Below, one piece after another: positions 23,135 through 33,895 of a stretch of DNA of 64,000 bases (position 1 is its first letter; each line of letters begins with the position of its first letter). The stretch covers positions 23,378,421 to 23,442,420 of the forward strand of contig CM064506.1 of assembly GCA_032716605.1 (NCBI GenBank). Direction: 5' to 3'. Source of the stretch: Paralithodes platypus (taxonomy: Eukaryota > Arthropoda > Malacostraca > Decapoda > Lithodidae). The translations under genes and the position numbers were made by a program. The notes under the pieces are model-generated. The model worked only from the letters and a program-made list of their open reading frames with translations, did no database searches and had not been told where the DNA came from.

Positions 23135-23517
23135 TAAGGGGGGTGACCTGCTTTGTTTCTCTCCTTTTCTCTCTTTCTCTGGCTTGTATCCATCCTGCAC
23201 CATTCAGCCTACTGTTTTAAGACGTTTATCCCATTCCAGGTGTCGATTTTTTTCTGGCGAGCGTAAGCGAGCCAGCATATTTAAAAAATATGTTATTGAC
23301 AGCAGGCTAAATTTGTACATTTTTCGATAGAAAAATGTCTCCGGCGAAGCCGGATTTATTCATTTATTGCTGGCTTGCTATCGCTCGCCAGGAAGAAATC
23401 GACACCTGGATGGGGATAAACGTTTTAAAACAGTTGGCTGAATGGGGCCACATGAATACAAGCCAGAGTAGGCCTAAGAGAGAAAAGGAGAGAAAAAAAA
23501 GCAGGTCACCCCCTTAA
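23134..23517. mobile_element. Family C foldback TTAA element
   Basis: CTAAGGGGGGTGACCTGC to GGTCACCCCCTTAA, with TTAA mutated at the left. It abuts the end of the B-derived array. Confidence 0.87.
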
Positions 23518-23530
23518 GATAGGTAACTAC

Positions 23531-23744
23531 TTAACCCTTTATGTACCGGCGACGTGTACTAGGTGTTATCCTAGCTATAATCCGACGATATTATGCAGCT
23601 TAGGAAGGACGTGTGGTGGTTAAAAGGGTTGGTTGCTATATATGGAAGCCTGTTTGTTGCCAGAGGTCCTTCCGAAGCTAAATATAATCGTCTACTAGTT
23701 GCCAGAATAAAGTTAGAAGGACGTCGCGGTACAGGAGGGGTTAA
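23531..23744. mobile_element. Family B piggyBac-like MITE, intact
   Basis: 214 bp from TTAACCCTTTATGTACCGGC to CGGTACAGGAGGGGTTAA. GACGTGT and GACGTCG lie inside the two ends, and inner arms carry CGATTATA/AATCGTC blocks. This is the best reference copy of B in the window. Confidence 0.88.
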
Positions 23745-23754
23745 CTGTTGCCTT

Positions 23755-24151
23755 CCACTCACGCATGGAGGCATACTCACACTCACGCATGGAGGCATAC
23801 TCACACTCACGCATGGAGGCATACTCACACTCACGCATGGAGGCATACTCACACTCACGCATGGAGGCCATGGAGGCATACTCACACTCACGCATGGAGG
23901 CATACTCACACTCACGCATGGAGGCATACTCACACTCACGCATGGAGGCATACTCACTCACGCATGGAGGCATACTCACACTCACGCATGGAGGCATACT
24001 CACACTCACGCATGGAGGCATACTCACACTCACGCATGGAGGCATACTCACACTCACGCATGGAGGCATACTCACACTCACGCATGGAGGCATACTCACA
24101 CTCACGCATGGAGGCATACTCACACTCACGCATGGAGGCATACTCACACTT
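23755..24151. repeat. 24-bp minisatellite, about 16 copies
   Basis: Unit ACTCACGCATGGAGGCATAC plus TCAC, nearly perfect. It starts 10 bp after the B element at 23531-23744. 24 bp is a multiple of three, so frames stay open on both strands; these are artefacts. Confidence 0.96.
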
Positions 24152-24198
24152 ATTAGTTAGTGTCCTGGTATGTTGTGTTATTCCTAAAGCATACAAGC

Positions 24199-24557
24199 TT
24201 AAGCTTCTCTCCTTTTCTCTCTGTCTCTGGCTTGTATCCATTCGGCCCCATTCAGCCAACTGTTTTAAGACGTTTATCCCCATCCAGGTGTCAATTTGTT
24301 CCTGGCGAGCGATAGCGAGCCAGCATTATATGAAGAGATCCGGCTTCGCCGCAGAAATTTTTCTATCGAAAAATGTACAAATTTAGCTTGCTGTCAAACA
24401 AAGATAAAAAATATGCTGGCTCGCTACCGCTCACCAGTAAAAAATTGACACCTGGATGGGGATAAGCGTCTTAAAACAGTAGGCTGAATGGGGCCAAATG
24501 GATACAAGCCAGAGAAAGATAGAAAAGGACACAACAAAAACAGGTCACCCCCCTTAA
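24199..24557. mobile_element. Family C element, left end truncated
   Basis: Starts TTAAGCTTCTCTCC, lacking GGGGGGTGACC. It carries full inner arms and ends CAGGTCACCCCCCTTAA. The right TTAA is shared with the next element. Confidence 0.83.
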
Positions 24558-24642
24558 GGGGGGTGACCTGTTTTTGTTGTGGTCAATTTGTTTCATTAAG
24601 TATTTTCTAGTTTCCTCCCTAGACCTCTATCAAACTTAAAAA

Positions 24643-24720
<78 letters not shown>

Positions 24721-24959
24721 GATCCCCTTTCAAGATAATATATTTGTACATTTTTCGGTAGGAAATTGTTCCGACCGAAGGCCGGTTCCTCCTAAATTAC
24801 AGGCTCGCTTTCGCTTGCCAGGAAAATATCGACACCTAAATGACACGAAAAGTCTTAATATTGACAGAGAAAAGGGGCGAAAGATCTTAAAATCTGAAAA
24901 CTAACGGGGCTAAACATGAGGGATGTGGGGTGTCCAGAAAACAGCCTATCTCCCCTTAA
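24554..24959 (-). mobile_element. C/A hybrid element with internal (A)n(CA)n
   Basis: The left end is a C terminus (TTAAGGGGGGTGACCTG). From about 24590 it is reverse family A (TAGTTTCCTCCCTAGACC), ending CTCCCCTTAA. 24640-24716 is poly(A) followed by (AC)n, placed where other A copies have a short A run and ACACCCCC. Confidence 0.8.
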
Positions 24960-25201
24960 ATGCATATTATGGTAAGTTACATAATATTAGATTATTTTAT
25001 TCCCCAATGACTAGGATGTTTAGAAGGAAAAATAATAACTTTGCTATATATATGTCAAGCTATATACCCATGTAAACTTGTAAAGGCAGGCTGGAGCAAT
25101 TCTTTTAATTCTGTAATTTCGACGCATTCAGCTGTTGTTCGTAAAAATGAAGGTTCAATTTTTGGGGAGGGTAACTTTGCATTTTCACTTGCCGTTTTTT
25201 C
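24960..25201. other. Spacer, no supported feature
   Basis: AT-rich sequence; nothing recognised. Confidence 0.5.
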
Positions 25202-25586
25202 TTAAGGGGGGTCACCGGCTTTGTTTTTCTTTCTCTCCTTTTCTCTCTGTCTCTGGCTTGTATCCATTTGGCCCCATTCAGCCAACTATTTTAAGACGTT
25301 TATCCCCATCCAGGTGTCAATATGTTCCTGGCGAGCGATAGCGAGCCAGCATTGTATGGAGAAATCCGGCTTCGCCGGAGAAATTTTTCTATCGAAAAAA
25401 TGTACAAACTTAGCTTGCTGTCAAAACAAAAATATATATATACTGGCTCGCTACCGGTCGCCAGGAAAATATTGACACCTGGATGGGGTAAACGTCTTAA
25501 AACAGTAGGCTGAATGGGGCCAAATGGATACAAGCCAAAGAGAGAGAGGGAGATAATTAGAGCAAAAGCGAGGTGGGCTCCCTTAA
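25202..25586. mobile_element. Family C foldback TTAA element
   Basis: TTAAGGGGGGTCACCGGC to GGTGGGCTCCCTTAA. GGCGAGCGATAGCGAGCC is intact in the left arm. Hairpin CCGGC-TTC-GCCGG is intact. Confidence 0.87.
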
Positions 25587-25659
25587 TAAGTTTATTCAGT
25601 GGAATGTGTCTACCCTCGACAAACTCTAAATTCCACTCTATAATAAACCAGGTTAAATG

Positions 25660-25795
25660 TCAGGCCCAGAAGGCTCTCTCTTGAGTCGGCCACCCCCCAA
25701 AAAAAGAGGAAAACAAATAATAAAATATAATAAAATAGAAAATAATAATAGAAAAAATTAGGATTGGGCCTGAGCATATAGATAGATAGAAGGCT
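25660..25795 (+). mobile_element. Dispersed repeat H, 3' fragment
   Basis: TTGAGTCGGCCACCCCCC block, ending GGGCCTGAGCATATA with a short GATA tail. Confidence 0.55.
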
Positions 25796-26164
25796 TGCAC
25801 ATTCAAAAGAAGAAGAACAAATTATGTAAAGGTTGTTGTAACCTTTACCTCTCGGCTTTCATCACCCGACCCAAAATTGTTCAACTTAGGCTCCACCCAT
25901 GCTGTCAGTGATTTTGTGAACAAAACATTAATTTCTATAAAATATGATATACTCATTATTTATTCTAATTTATCAGCATAATAATAATGAGCGGAGTCGT
26001 TTACCTGGTTGTATTCCATTATGGATATTTATATTGTAAAAAGCCCTCCACCTGATCTAGCCAAAAGCTGAATCAAACCTTGTCTAATGACAATGACGAA
26101 TGTTGTGTAGGTTCATACACTCCCAAACATATTTTCGCAACATATTCCATATATAAATATCTTT
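25796..26164. other. Spacer, no supported feature
   Basis: Mixed-composition sequence with no long frame or repeat that I recognise. Confidence 0.5.
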
Positions 26165-26540
26165 CCCTCACCCTATGACTTAAATTGCTTCAAACTCAGT
26201 CTGTCCAGACATTTTGGCTTGAACTGTCCTTGATTTTGGCCCTGTCACTCTGGGAGAAGCACTCGTCACAGGTTGTTGTTGTTGTTGTTCCCTAAGCTGC
26301 CTGGCCGAACAGCCCCGAGTCCCTGAGAAAGGCCATGGCCACGATCGGGCTTTCCCACAGAGCTCTCATTGAGTGTAGATTGTGTTGTTGGCGTAAGTGG
26401 TTGTGTGAAATGCAGTCTTCTATAATGTGTTTAATGGTATGGGGTGCTGTGTTACATCCCGGGCAGGCGTCGACAACGGAGTCATAGCGGTTTTACCTTT
26501 TGTCTCCCTCATCCACATAGAAAAACATAAATAAAGAAAC
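26165..26540 (+). mobile_element. LINE-J 3' end, copy 2, interrupted
   Basis: Starts with CCCTCACCCTATGACTTAAA, corresponding to 10086 in copy 1. It is split at about 26272 by a minus-strand LINE tail and resumes at GGTTTTACCTTTTGTCTCCC, ending in an A-rich tail. Confidence 0.65.
26273..26490 (-). mobile_element. LINE 3' end with (AAC)n tail, inserted in LINE-J
   Basis: The minus frame reads MRALWESPIVAMAFLRDSGL, a typical end of a LINE ORF2 with a Cys-Pro-Gly-Cys start upstream. It is followed by (AAC)n. GTCACAGG on the left and GTCATAGC on the right may be the target duplication. A relative lies at 59.28-59.57 kb. Confidence 0.6.
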
Positions 26541-26960
26541 AAAAAAGAAGTTTACTGGAACATTCATAATAGATGTAATTAGTATTTATTATTCTTAGAG
26601 AAAAATACACATAAGAGCACTATAATGTGTTCATGTTCCTACAAAAAAAAAAAAAAAACGCGGGGATTTAATTATTTAATGAAGCTCGACAAATTGTGAC
26701 TTTTTGATGCAGTGTAATTTATTACCAAACAAATTTTATATGTTCGGGTAAAACAAAAATGTATATATGTTTTCAGCAGCATTTGTGACATTGAGGAATG
26801 CTCCGTTCTCTTAGCATGAAAAACTGGTAGAAATATATTAGGCCGCTCATCATTAGCGTAATGATTCATGGAACAAAGCGGAAATTTCTCTAATGGGTAG
26901 AAATTTGCCAACAAAGGGCCACGAACTAGCCCTGAAAGAGGGGCTGGGGGAGGAGTGATA
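26541..26960. other. Spacer with a poly(A) tract
   Basis: A16 at 26642-26658. Otherwise nothing recognised. Confidence 0.5.
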
Positions 26961-26974
26961 AATTAATGTTTTGG

Positions 26975-27131
26975 AAGGAATGAAGGAAGGAAGGAAGGAA
27001 GGAAGGAAGGAAGGAAGGAAGGAAGGAAGGAAGGAAGGAAGGAAGGAAGGAAGGAAGGAAGGAAGGAAGGAAGGAAGGAAGGAAGGAAGGAAGGAAGGAA
27101 GGAAGGAAGGAAGGAAGGAAGGAAGGAAGGA
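26975..27131. repeat. (AAGG)n microsatellite
   Basis: About 39 perfect tetranucleotide units. A short GTAT run follows at 27143-27162. Confidence 0.97.
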
Positions 27132-27231
27132 GGAAATCATTTAGTATGTATGTATGTATGTATATATAACCACACTTGCTAAAACAGCTTCCCAAAAGTT
27201 AGGTATGCTAAACCATCTCTGAGGGTTCTTC

Positions 27232-27755
27232 ACCCCCGCACAGCTTCTTGCTCTGTATCGGAGCACAGTGTGCTCCTGTATTGAGTATTGTTCGCATGTG
27301 TGGGGAGGTTCCACCCATACCGCACTTCTTGAAAGGGTAGAGTCAAAAGCATTTCACCTTATTAACTCACTTCCTCTTACTAGTTCCCTACAATCTCTTT
27401 CTACACACCGTAATATTACATCTCTTTCACTCTTCTATCGCTATTATAACAAGCATACCCCCTCCCTTGCGGCTAGTGCGAGGTACCCGCCTTTCAACAC
27501 AGTCCCACTCCTATTATGTTCAGCTCTCCAACCCAAGAATTGGAAATTTCTCAGTCTTTCTTCTACTCAACAAGTGAACTCTGGAAATCTCTCCTTCAAT
27601 CAATCTTTTCTTCATCCTATGACTTAAACTGCTTTAAACTTCGCATGTCCAGGCCTTTTGACCCCAACGTCCCTTGAATTTCACTCGGTCTCTCTTTTGG
27701 TTTTGGGGGAGACACTCGTTACAGGCAACCTGTCTTTTATCTCCTTTATACACAT
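27232..27755 (+). mobile_element. LINE-J 3' end, copy 3 (longest)
   Basis: The frame from about 27250 contains YCSHVWGGSTHTALLERVES and FYRYYNKHTPS, the conserved tail of jockey-like ORF2 proteins common in crustacean genomes. The frame breaks near 27580, and the other frame finishes with SSSYDLNCFKLRMSRPF and a stop at about 27677. The 3' UTR runs into the 30-bp array. Inactive. Confidence 0.75.
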
Positions 27756-28648
27756 AGAACACAAATACACATAACATATACACATAGAACACAAATACAC
27801 ATAACATATACACATAGAACACAAATACACATAGCATATACACATAGAACATAAATACACATAGCATATACACATAGAACACAAATACACATAGCATATA
27901 CACATAGAACACAAATACACATAGCATATACACATAGAACACAAATACACATAGCATATACACATAGAACACAAATACACATAGCATATACACAGAACAC
28001 AAATACACATAGCATATACACAGAACACAAATACACATAACATATACACATAGAACACAAATACACATAGCATATACACATATAACACAAATACACATAG
28101 AACACAAATACACATAGAACACAAATACACATAGAACACAAATACACATAGAACACAAATACACATAGAACACAAATACACATAGAACACAAATACACAT
28201 AGCATATACACATAGAACGCATATACACATAGAACACACATACACATAACATATACACATAGAACACAAATACACATAGCATATACACAGAACACAAATA
28301 CACATAGCATATACACAGAACACAAATACACATAGCATATACACAGAACACAAATACACATAGCATATACACAGAACACAAATACACATAGCATATACAC
28401 ATAGAACACAAATACACATAGCATATACACATAGAACACAAATACACATAGCATATACACATAGAACACAAATACACATAACATATACACAGAACACAAA
28501 TACACATAACATATACACATAGAACACAAATACACATAGCATATAATTATACACATAGAACACAAATACACATAGCATATACACATAGAACACAAATACA
28601 CATAGCATATAATTATACACATAGAACACAAATACACATAGCATATAT
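27755..28648. repeat. 30-bp minisatellite, about 30 copies
   Basis: Unit CACATAGAACACAAATACAC plus ATAGCATATA, with 18-bp and 28-bp variants. It lies exactly between the 3' end of LINE-J (plus) and the 3' end of repeat H (minus). Tyr/Cys/Val-rich frames are artefacts. Confidence 0.95.
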
Positions 28649-28925
28649 ACTCCGGCACATACCCCATACCTGGGAGGTAGCCAACTCGAAAAACAGTCCA
28701 AACAGAAACTACATTTAAAGTTCCAAATTATTGGGGTCCGGAACCACTTTTGCGTTCCCTCGCCCCTTAACCTGTCTCGTCTAGTAGGTGAATTTTACAA
28801 GGGGAGGAGGATTCTTAGCCGCCCGCTCCCAAACGTAGTATACGGGAAAGGAGACAGAAACGACTAAGGTTGGGTAGAGGATGCCAAACCTCACTCTGGA
28901 CAGGACCAGCCCTCACCCTTTAATT
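28648..28925 (-). mobile_element. Dispersed repeat H, long copy
   Basis: Reverse of 1603-1885. Its TATACTCCGGCACATACCCC end faces the 30-bp array. Confidence 0.6.
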
Positions 28926-29304
28926 AAGGGAGCCCGCCTCGCTTTTTTGCTCTTTCTCTCCCTCTTTCTTTGGCTTGTATCCATTCGGCCCCATTCAGCC
29001 TACTATTTTAAGACGTGTATCCCCATCCAGGTGTCAATATTATCCTGGCAAGCGGTAGCGAGCCAGCATATGTATATTTTTGTTTTGACAGCAAGCTAAT
29101 TTTGTACATTTTTCGATAGAAAAATTTCTCCGGCGAAGCCGGATTTCTCCATACAATGCTGGCTCGCTATCGCTCGCCAGGAAGAAATCGACACCTGGAT
29201 GGGGATAAACGTCTTAAAACAGTTGGCTGAATGGAGACGAATGGATACAAGCCAGGGAAAGAGAGAAAATGAGAGAAAGAGAAAAAACAGGTGACTCCCT
29301 TTAA
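28924..29304. mobile_element. Family C foldback TTAA element
   Basis: TTAAGGGAGCCCGCCTCGC to GGTGACTCCCTTTAA, with core GGCAAGCGGTAGCGAGCC in the left arm and GGCTCGCTATCGCTCGCC in the right. Confidence 0.85.
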
Positions 29305-29341
29305 GCAGCTCGCTGGTATTATAAGAGTAATTTACACGTAA

Positions 29342-29650
29342 CGAGGGCTCTGGACTCTCTTCTCCCTCAAGTTTCGCTCCATTACTTGTGATATTTTAAG
29401 ACCTTTCACCTCCATGTTTGTGTTATTTGTTAAGCCTTTTGTACTCTTTAGGTGTCTATTTCAGTTTTGTTTGGCTAGCGATAGCAAGCCTGCAGTTTAG
29501 GAGGGACCGGCCATTGGCAGGGGCATTATTCTACCGAAAAATGCACAAAATTATATAGAAAGGAAATCTTCTTTTTTTGTTTTCTTTTTTTGTATTTTTT
29601 TAAGCTTGATGGAGGTCTAGAGACGAAACTATAATAATGAAATCATAATA
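29342..29650 (+). mobile_element. Family A element, old and truncated
   Basis: CTCCCTCAAGTTTCGCTCC start, worn core GGCTAGCGATAGCAAGCC, and end at AAGCTTGATGGAGGTCTAGA. TTAA ends are absent. Confidence 0.7.
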
Positions 29651-29820
29651 CTAATATTGATCATAAAAATCATATCCTCCAAATACTTCCAACGGAATAG
29701 AATACATATCATGGTGACAATAATTTGGATTCCATTTATATTAAGCCCCGGCGTAGAAAAAAAAATGAGCCCCACTAATTCCGAGGCGAGACAGATCCCA
29801 GTGTGCAATTATTTTGGAGC

Positions 29821-30191
29821 TTAAGGGGGAGATGGTTCACTTTTTGGGCGATTTTATCATGTATTTATTATTTTTCTAGTTTCCTCCCTAGACCTCCATC
29901 AAATTTAAAAAAACATCCATTAGATCCCGCTTCTAGATGAATTTGTGCATTTTTCGGTAGAAAAATGTTCCGGCCGAAGGCTGCTTCTTCCAACATTACA
30001 GGCTCACTATCGTTCGCCAGGGAAAACATTGACACCTAAATAGTACGAAAGGTCTAAATATTGACGAAGAAATGGGGCAAAAGGTCTTAAAATCGACTAA
30101 CTAATGGGGCAAACATCTTAACATCTGAAAACTAATGTGGCTAAACATGAGGGAGAAAGTGGTCCAGAAAACCGGCCCATACCCCCCTTAA
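29821..30191 (-). mobile_element. Family A TTAA element
   Basis: TTAAGGGGGAGATGG to CATACCCCCCTTAA. The hairpin CCGGCCGAAGGCTGC is partly broken. Confidence 0.87.
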
Positions 30192-30271
30192 TTACTTTCT
30201 GCCGAGTTACAGGTGGTAGGAATTTGTTGTTGTTTTAGTAACAATATTCTATTTTATTCGAACATTATTCT

Positions 30272-30398
30272 CGTATGTATGTATGTATGTATGTATGTAT
30301 GTATGACGTATGTATGTATGTATGTATGTATGTATGTATGACGTATGTATGTATGTATGTATGTATGTATGACGTATGTATGTATGTATGTATGTATA
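30272..30398. repeat. (GTAT)n microsatellite with GAC interruptions
   Basis: TATG units broken three times by GACG at 26-32-bp spacing. It abuts the 3' end of an H copy. Confidence 0.95.
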
Positions 30399-30475
30399 GA
30401 CTCAGGCACATACATACCTTATTGCTGGAGGTGGCCGACTTGAGACAGAGCCCGAACAACAACAAGACAAAAAAT
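30399..30475 (-). mobile_element. Dispersed repeat H, 3' fragment
   Basis: GACTCAGGCACATACATACC end and GGAGGTGGCCGACTTGAGAC block. Its tail is the GTAT array. Confidence 0.55.
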
Positions 30476-30488
30476 ATATATATATTAT

Positions 30489-30536
<48 letters not shown>

Positions 30537-30537
30537 T
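30470..30537. repeat. (TA)n microsatellite
   Basis: TA run with one TATTATTATATTA break. Confidence 0.9.
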
Positions 30538-30763
30538 GTATTTATAAATATCAGCTATTTATCTTGTCCGTGGGAAGCGGAGGCGAATAATGAAGAGTAA
30601 CACCAGGGCGTGATAGAAGAATACGCTCATCTTGCCTTTTTTCATTGCAACGTTTCGGAGACAGTTTACTCCATCATCAGGCAAATCTATAATTAACAGA
30701 TACACACACATGTAAGAAAATACTAGTATCCTAGTGAATTACGATAATATCATAAAACCTAAG

Positions 30764-30943
30764 ACAATGACATAGTATGAATCTATATTTACACGATTTT
30801 GTGCAGCTTAAGAAGGATCTGTGGTAGTAAAATGGGACAATTGAGATAGTTCGAAGCCTGTTAGTTGCTGGACGCCCTTCTTAAACTGGGTAATATATAA
30901 TAGTTGCCAGAATATGATGAAAAAGACGTACAAAAGGCGTTAA
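30764..30943. mobile_element. Family B element, left end lost
   Basis: B blocks ACACGATTTTGTGCAGCTTA, TTCGAAGCCTGTTAGTTGCT and GCCAGAATATGATG, ending GCGTTAA. The left terminus is unrecognisable. Confidence 0.7.
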
Positions 30944-31314
30944 TTAAGGGGAGGCAGACTGTTTTTCTGGACCTCCTTCTCCCTCATGTTTAGCCCCATT
31001 TTTTTTAGATTATAAGACTTTCGGCCCATTAGTTTGGCGATTTTAACACCTTTCGCCCCATTTCGTTGTCAATTGTAAGACCTTTCGTGCCATTTAGGTG
31101 TCTATTTTTGCCTGGCGAGCGATAGCGAGCCTGCAATTTCAAGAGGAATCGGCCTTCGGCCGGGAAATTTTTCTACCGAAAAATGTACAAATTCAACTTG
31201 AAGGGGGGTCTAGGGGGTGTTTTTCTAAGCTTGATGGAGGTCTAGCGAGGAAACTAAGGAATATATGAATTAATAGACCAAAGGACAAACAGAAAACGGT
31301 CTGCCTCCCCTTAA
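30944..31314 (+). mobile_element. Family A element, intact reference copy
   Basis: Terminal inverted repeats TTAAGGGGAGGCAGAC and GTCTGCCTCCCCTTAA extend for about 24 bp. The core GGCGAGCGATAGCGAGCC and CGGCCTTCGGCCGG hairpin are intact. The left TTAA abuts the B copy's TTAA. Confidence 0.92.
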
Positions 31315-31575
31315 TATCACCTGAAATATTAGGTGACATGCTAGGGATTATAGTACATAGAGAGTTAATTAATATCACCTGAAATATTAGGTGACATGCT
31401 AGGGATTATAGTACATAGAGAGTTAATTAATATCACCTGAAATATTAGGTGACATGCTAGGGATTATAGTACATAGAGAGTTAATTAATATCACCTGAAA
31501 TATTAGGTGACATGCTAGGGATTATAGTACATAGAGAGTTAATTAATATTACCTGAAATATTAGGTAACAGATGA
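31312..31575. repeat. 58-bp tandem repeat with internal hairpin, 4.5 copies
   Basis: Each unit contains CACCTGAAATATTAGGTG, a perfect 5-bp-stem inverted repeat, and GGGATTATAGTACATAGAG. It starts at the TTAA of the A copy. The last unit has compensating changes at both arms (TTACCT/AGGTAA). Confidence 0.92.
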
Positions 31576-31584
31576 TAGGGATGG

Positions 31585-31958
31585 GTAAGGGAGGCCACCT
31601 CGCTTTTTTTTTCTCTTTCTCTCCCTCTCTCTCTGGCTTGTATCCACTCGGCCCCATTCAGCCTACTGTTTTAAGACGTTTACCCCATCTAGGTGTCAAT
31701 ATTTTCCTGGCGAGCGGTAGTGAGCCAGCATATATATATTTTTGTTTTGACAGCAAGCTAAAATGTGTACATTTTTCGATAGAAAAATGTCTCCGGCGAA
31801 GCCGGATTTCTCCATACAATGCTGGCTCGCTATCGCTCGCCAGGAAGAAATTGACCTGGATGGGGATGAACTTCTTAAAACCGTTGGCTGAATGGGGCCG
31901 AATGGATACAAGCCAGGGAAAGAGAGAAGGATAAAAACAATCCGGTGACCCCCCTTAA
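31585..31958. mobile_element. Family C foldback TTAA element
   Basis: GTAAGGGAGGCCACCTCGC to CCGGTGACCCCCCTTAA. Left TTAA mutated. Core GGCGAGCGGTAGTGAGCC on the left, GGCTCGCTATCGCTCGCC on the right. Confidence 0.86.
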
Positions 31959-32036
31959 GGTGTGACGACCCAATTACCTGGTGAGAATAACTTAATTAAG
32001 CAGGGCCATGGAGGTAGTGGTGGTAATATAGCGTGG

Positions 32037-32037
<1 letters not shown>

Positions 32038-32089
<52 letters not shown>

Positions 32090-32155
32090 CGTGGAAATTG
32101 TGTGTTTGTGTGTTTGTGTGTTTGTGTGTTTGTGTGTTTGTGTGTTTGTCATTGG
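32038..32155. repeat. (TG)n and (TGTTTG)n microsatellites
   Basis: TG run 32040-32086, then TGTTTGTG units. Irregular TG-rich sequence continues to about 32390. Confidence 0.92.
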
Positions 32156-32459
32156 AATTGTGTGTGTGTGTCGCTGAAGAAATGTTGTATATTTGTGTGG
32201 GAATTGGGTTTGTGTTTGTGTGCGTGTTGGTGGAATTGTGTATGTGTGTGAATGTCGTGGATATTGTGTATGTGTGTTGTGGGACTTGTCTGATTGTGTG
32301 TGTTTACATGTGTCGTGGGAATTGTGTCTATATGTGTGTGTGTGCGTGTCAGTGTGTCGTGGGACGTTTGTGTATATTTGTGTGTGTGGGGCAGGCATTG
32401 TGGGAAGGGTGGTGGGAGGCTGGTGACACATTCAGGGTCGGCCCAGGCTATTACTGAGG

Positions 32460-32520
32460 TCACACACACACACCCACACACACACACGCACCCACACACA
32501 CACACAGAGGCAGGCAGGCA
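32460..32520. repeat. (CA)n microsatellite
   Basis: CA run with CCC interruptions, then GGCA units. Confidence 0.9.
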
Positions 32521-32638
32521 GGCTCTGGTATACATAGATGCAGTGTGTACTCGTTCATGGAATAACAGGTATTCACGGTCGTGTAAACTCTGGCATACAA
32601 GGTTACATATTCACAGGTAGGCACAGGTACACAAGGCT

Positions 32639-32842
32639 ATATACATGCATACACAGACAGTGGTATACATGCATACACAGACTGGTATACATGCATACAC
32701 AGACAGTGGTATACATGCATACACAGACAGTGGTATACATGCATACACAGACAGTGGTATACATGCATACACAGACAATGGTATACATGCATACACAGAC
32801 AGTGGTATACATGCATACACAGACAGTGGTATACATGCATAT
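32639..32842. repeat. 24-bp tandem repeat, about 8.5 copies
   Basis: Unit ATACATGCATACACAGACAG plus TGGT. One unit is shortened. Confidence 0.95.
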
Positions 32843-32866
32843 CTCGCCACATTAGCTTGGCGATTT

Positions 32867-33403
32867 CGACCCCTTCTGTACCGGCGACGTCCTTTTCACT
32901 TTACTTTAGCTACCATTGGACGATTATATTCACCTCAGGAAGGACGTCTACCACTTAATAAGCTACATACTATCTCAATTAAGGGCAGATTTCCACCTGG
33001 AGGATTTGTTTCTGAACCTCTTTCTCCCTCATGTTTAGCCCCATTGCTTTTGATATTATAAAACGTTTGCCCCATTAGTTTAGCGATTTTAAGAACTTTC
33101 ACCCTATATTAAGACCTTTCGTGCACTTCAGGTGTCGATGTTATCCTGGCGAGCGATAGCGAGCCTGTAATATAAGAGGAACCGGCCTTCGGCCGGGACA
33201 TTTTTCTACCGAAAAATGTAAAAATTTATCTTGAAAGGGACTCAAGGGGGTGTAATTTTAAGCTTGATGGAGGCCTAAGGGAACAAACTAAATACCTCCC
33301 CTTAATACTTTTAGCTACCCCGTATCCTTCCCAAGCTACATAAAATCGTGTAGATGTAGCGGAAACCAAATACAAAAGACGTCACCGCTACAGGATTGGT
33401 TAA
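32867..33403. mobile_element. Family B element with nested A
   Basis: Left end CCCCTTCTGTACCGGCGACG, interrupted at TTAA 32979 by an A copy. It resumes TACTTTTAGCTACCCCGTAT and ends CGCTACAGGATTGGTTAA. Removing the A copy restores a B of usual length. Confidence 0.8.
32979..33305 (+). mobile_element. Family A element nested in B
   Basis: TTAAGGGCAGATTTCC to CCTCCCCTTAA. Core and both hairpins intact. Confidence 0.9.
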
Positions 33404-33735
33404 GGGCAGATTTCCACTTGAGGGATTTTTTTCTGGACCCCTTTCTCCCTCATGTTTAGCCCCATTGCTTTTGAGATTTTAAGACGTTCGCCCCATTAGT
33501 TTGGCGATTTTAAGAACTTTCACCCTATTTATGTCACTGTTAAGACCTTTAGTGCCATTTAGGTGTCGATTTTTTCCTGGCGAGCGACAGCGAGCCTGTA
33601 ATTTAAGAGGAATTGGCCTTCGGCCGGTACATTTTTCTACCGAAAAATTTACAAATTTATCTTGAAAGGGGGTCAAGGGAGTGTAATTTCAAGCTTGATG
33701 GAAGTCTAGGAAACACACTAAATACCTCCCCTTAA
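33400..33735 (+). mobile_element. Family A TTAA element
   Basis: TTAAGGGCAGATTTCC to CCTCCCCTTAA. It shares its left TTAA with the B end and has the same GGGCAG variant as the neighbour nested in B, suggesting close relatedness. A 30-bp piece of A module (CATTAGTTTGGCGATT) follows at 33750. Confidence 0.9.
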
Positions 33736-33895
33736 GGCGTTCACTCCATTAGTTTGGCGATTGTAAGTTTATAATTATGTAGTTCGAAAAAAAATTGTAC
33801 ATATTAACTCGACCTTCATATTTAATTTGTGATCTTATCATTGAAATACTTTTGTTTTATTGTCATTGTTGACCTCCTGTAGATATGCATATTAA

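Noticed and set aside
23755..24151. CRISPR-like regular repeat
   Set aside because: Units are contiguous with no spacers, and the genome is eukaryotic. The same applies to the other arrays.
30631..30690. Hammerhead ribozyme on the minus strand (CTGATGA ... GAAAC)
   Set aside because: The core words and a short stem II are present, but there is no cleavage-site UH at the right place and stem III is not convincing. It may be a Penelope-like or LINE remnant.
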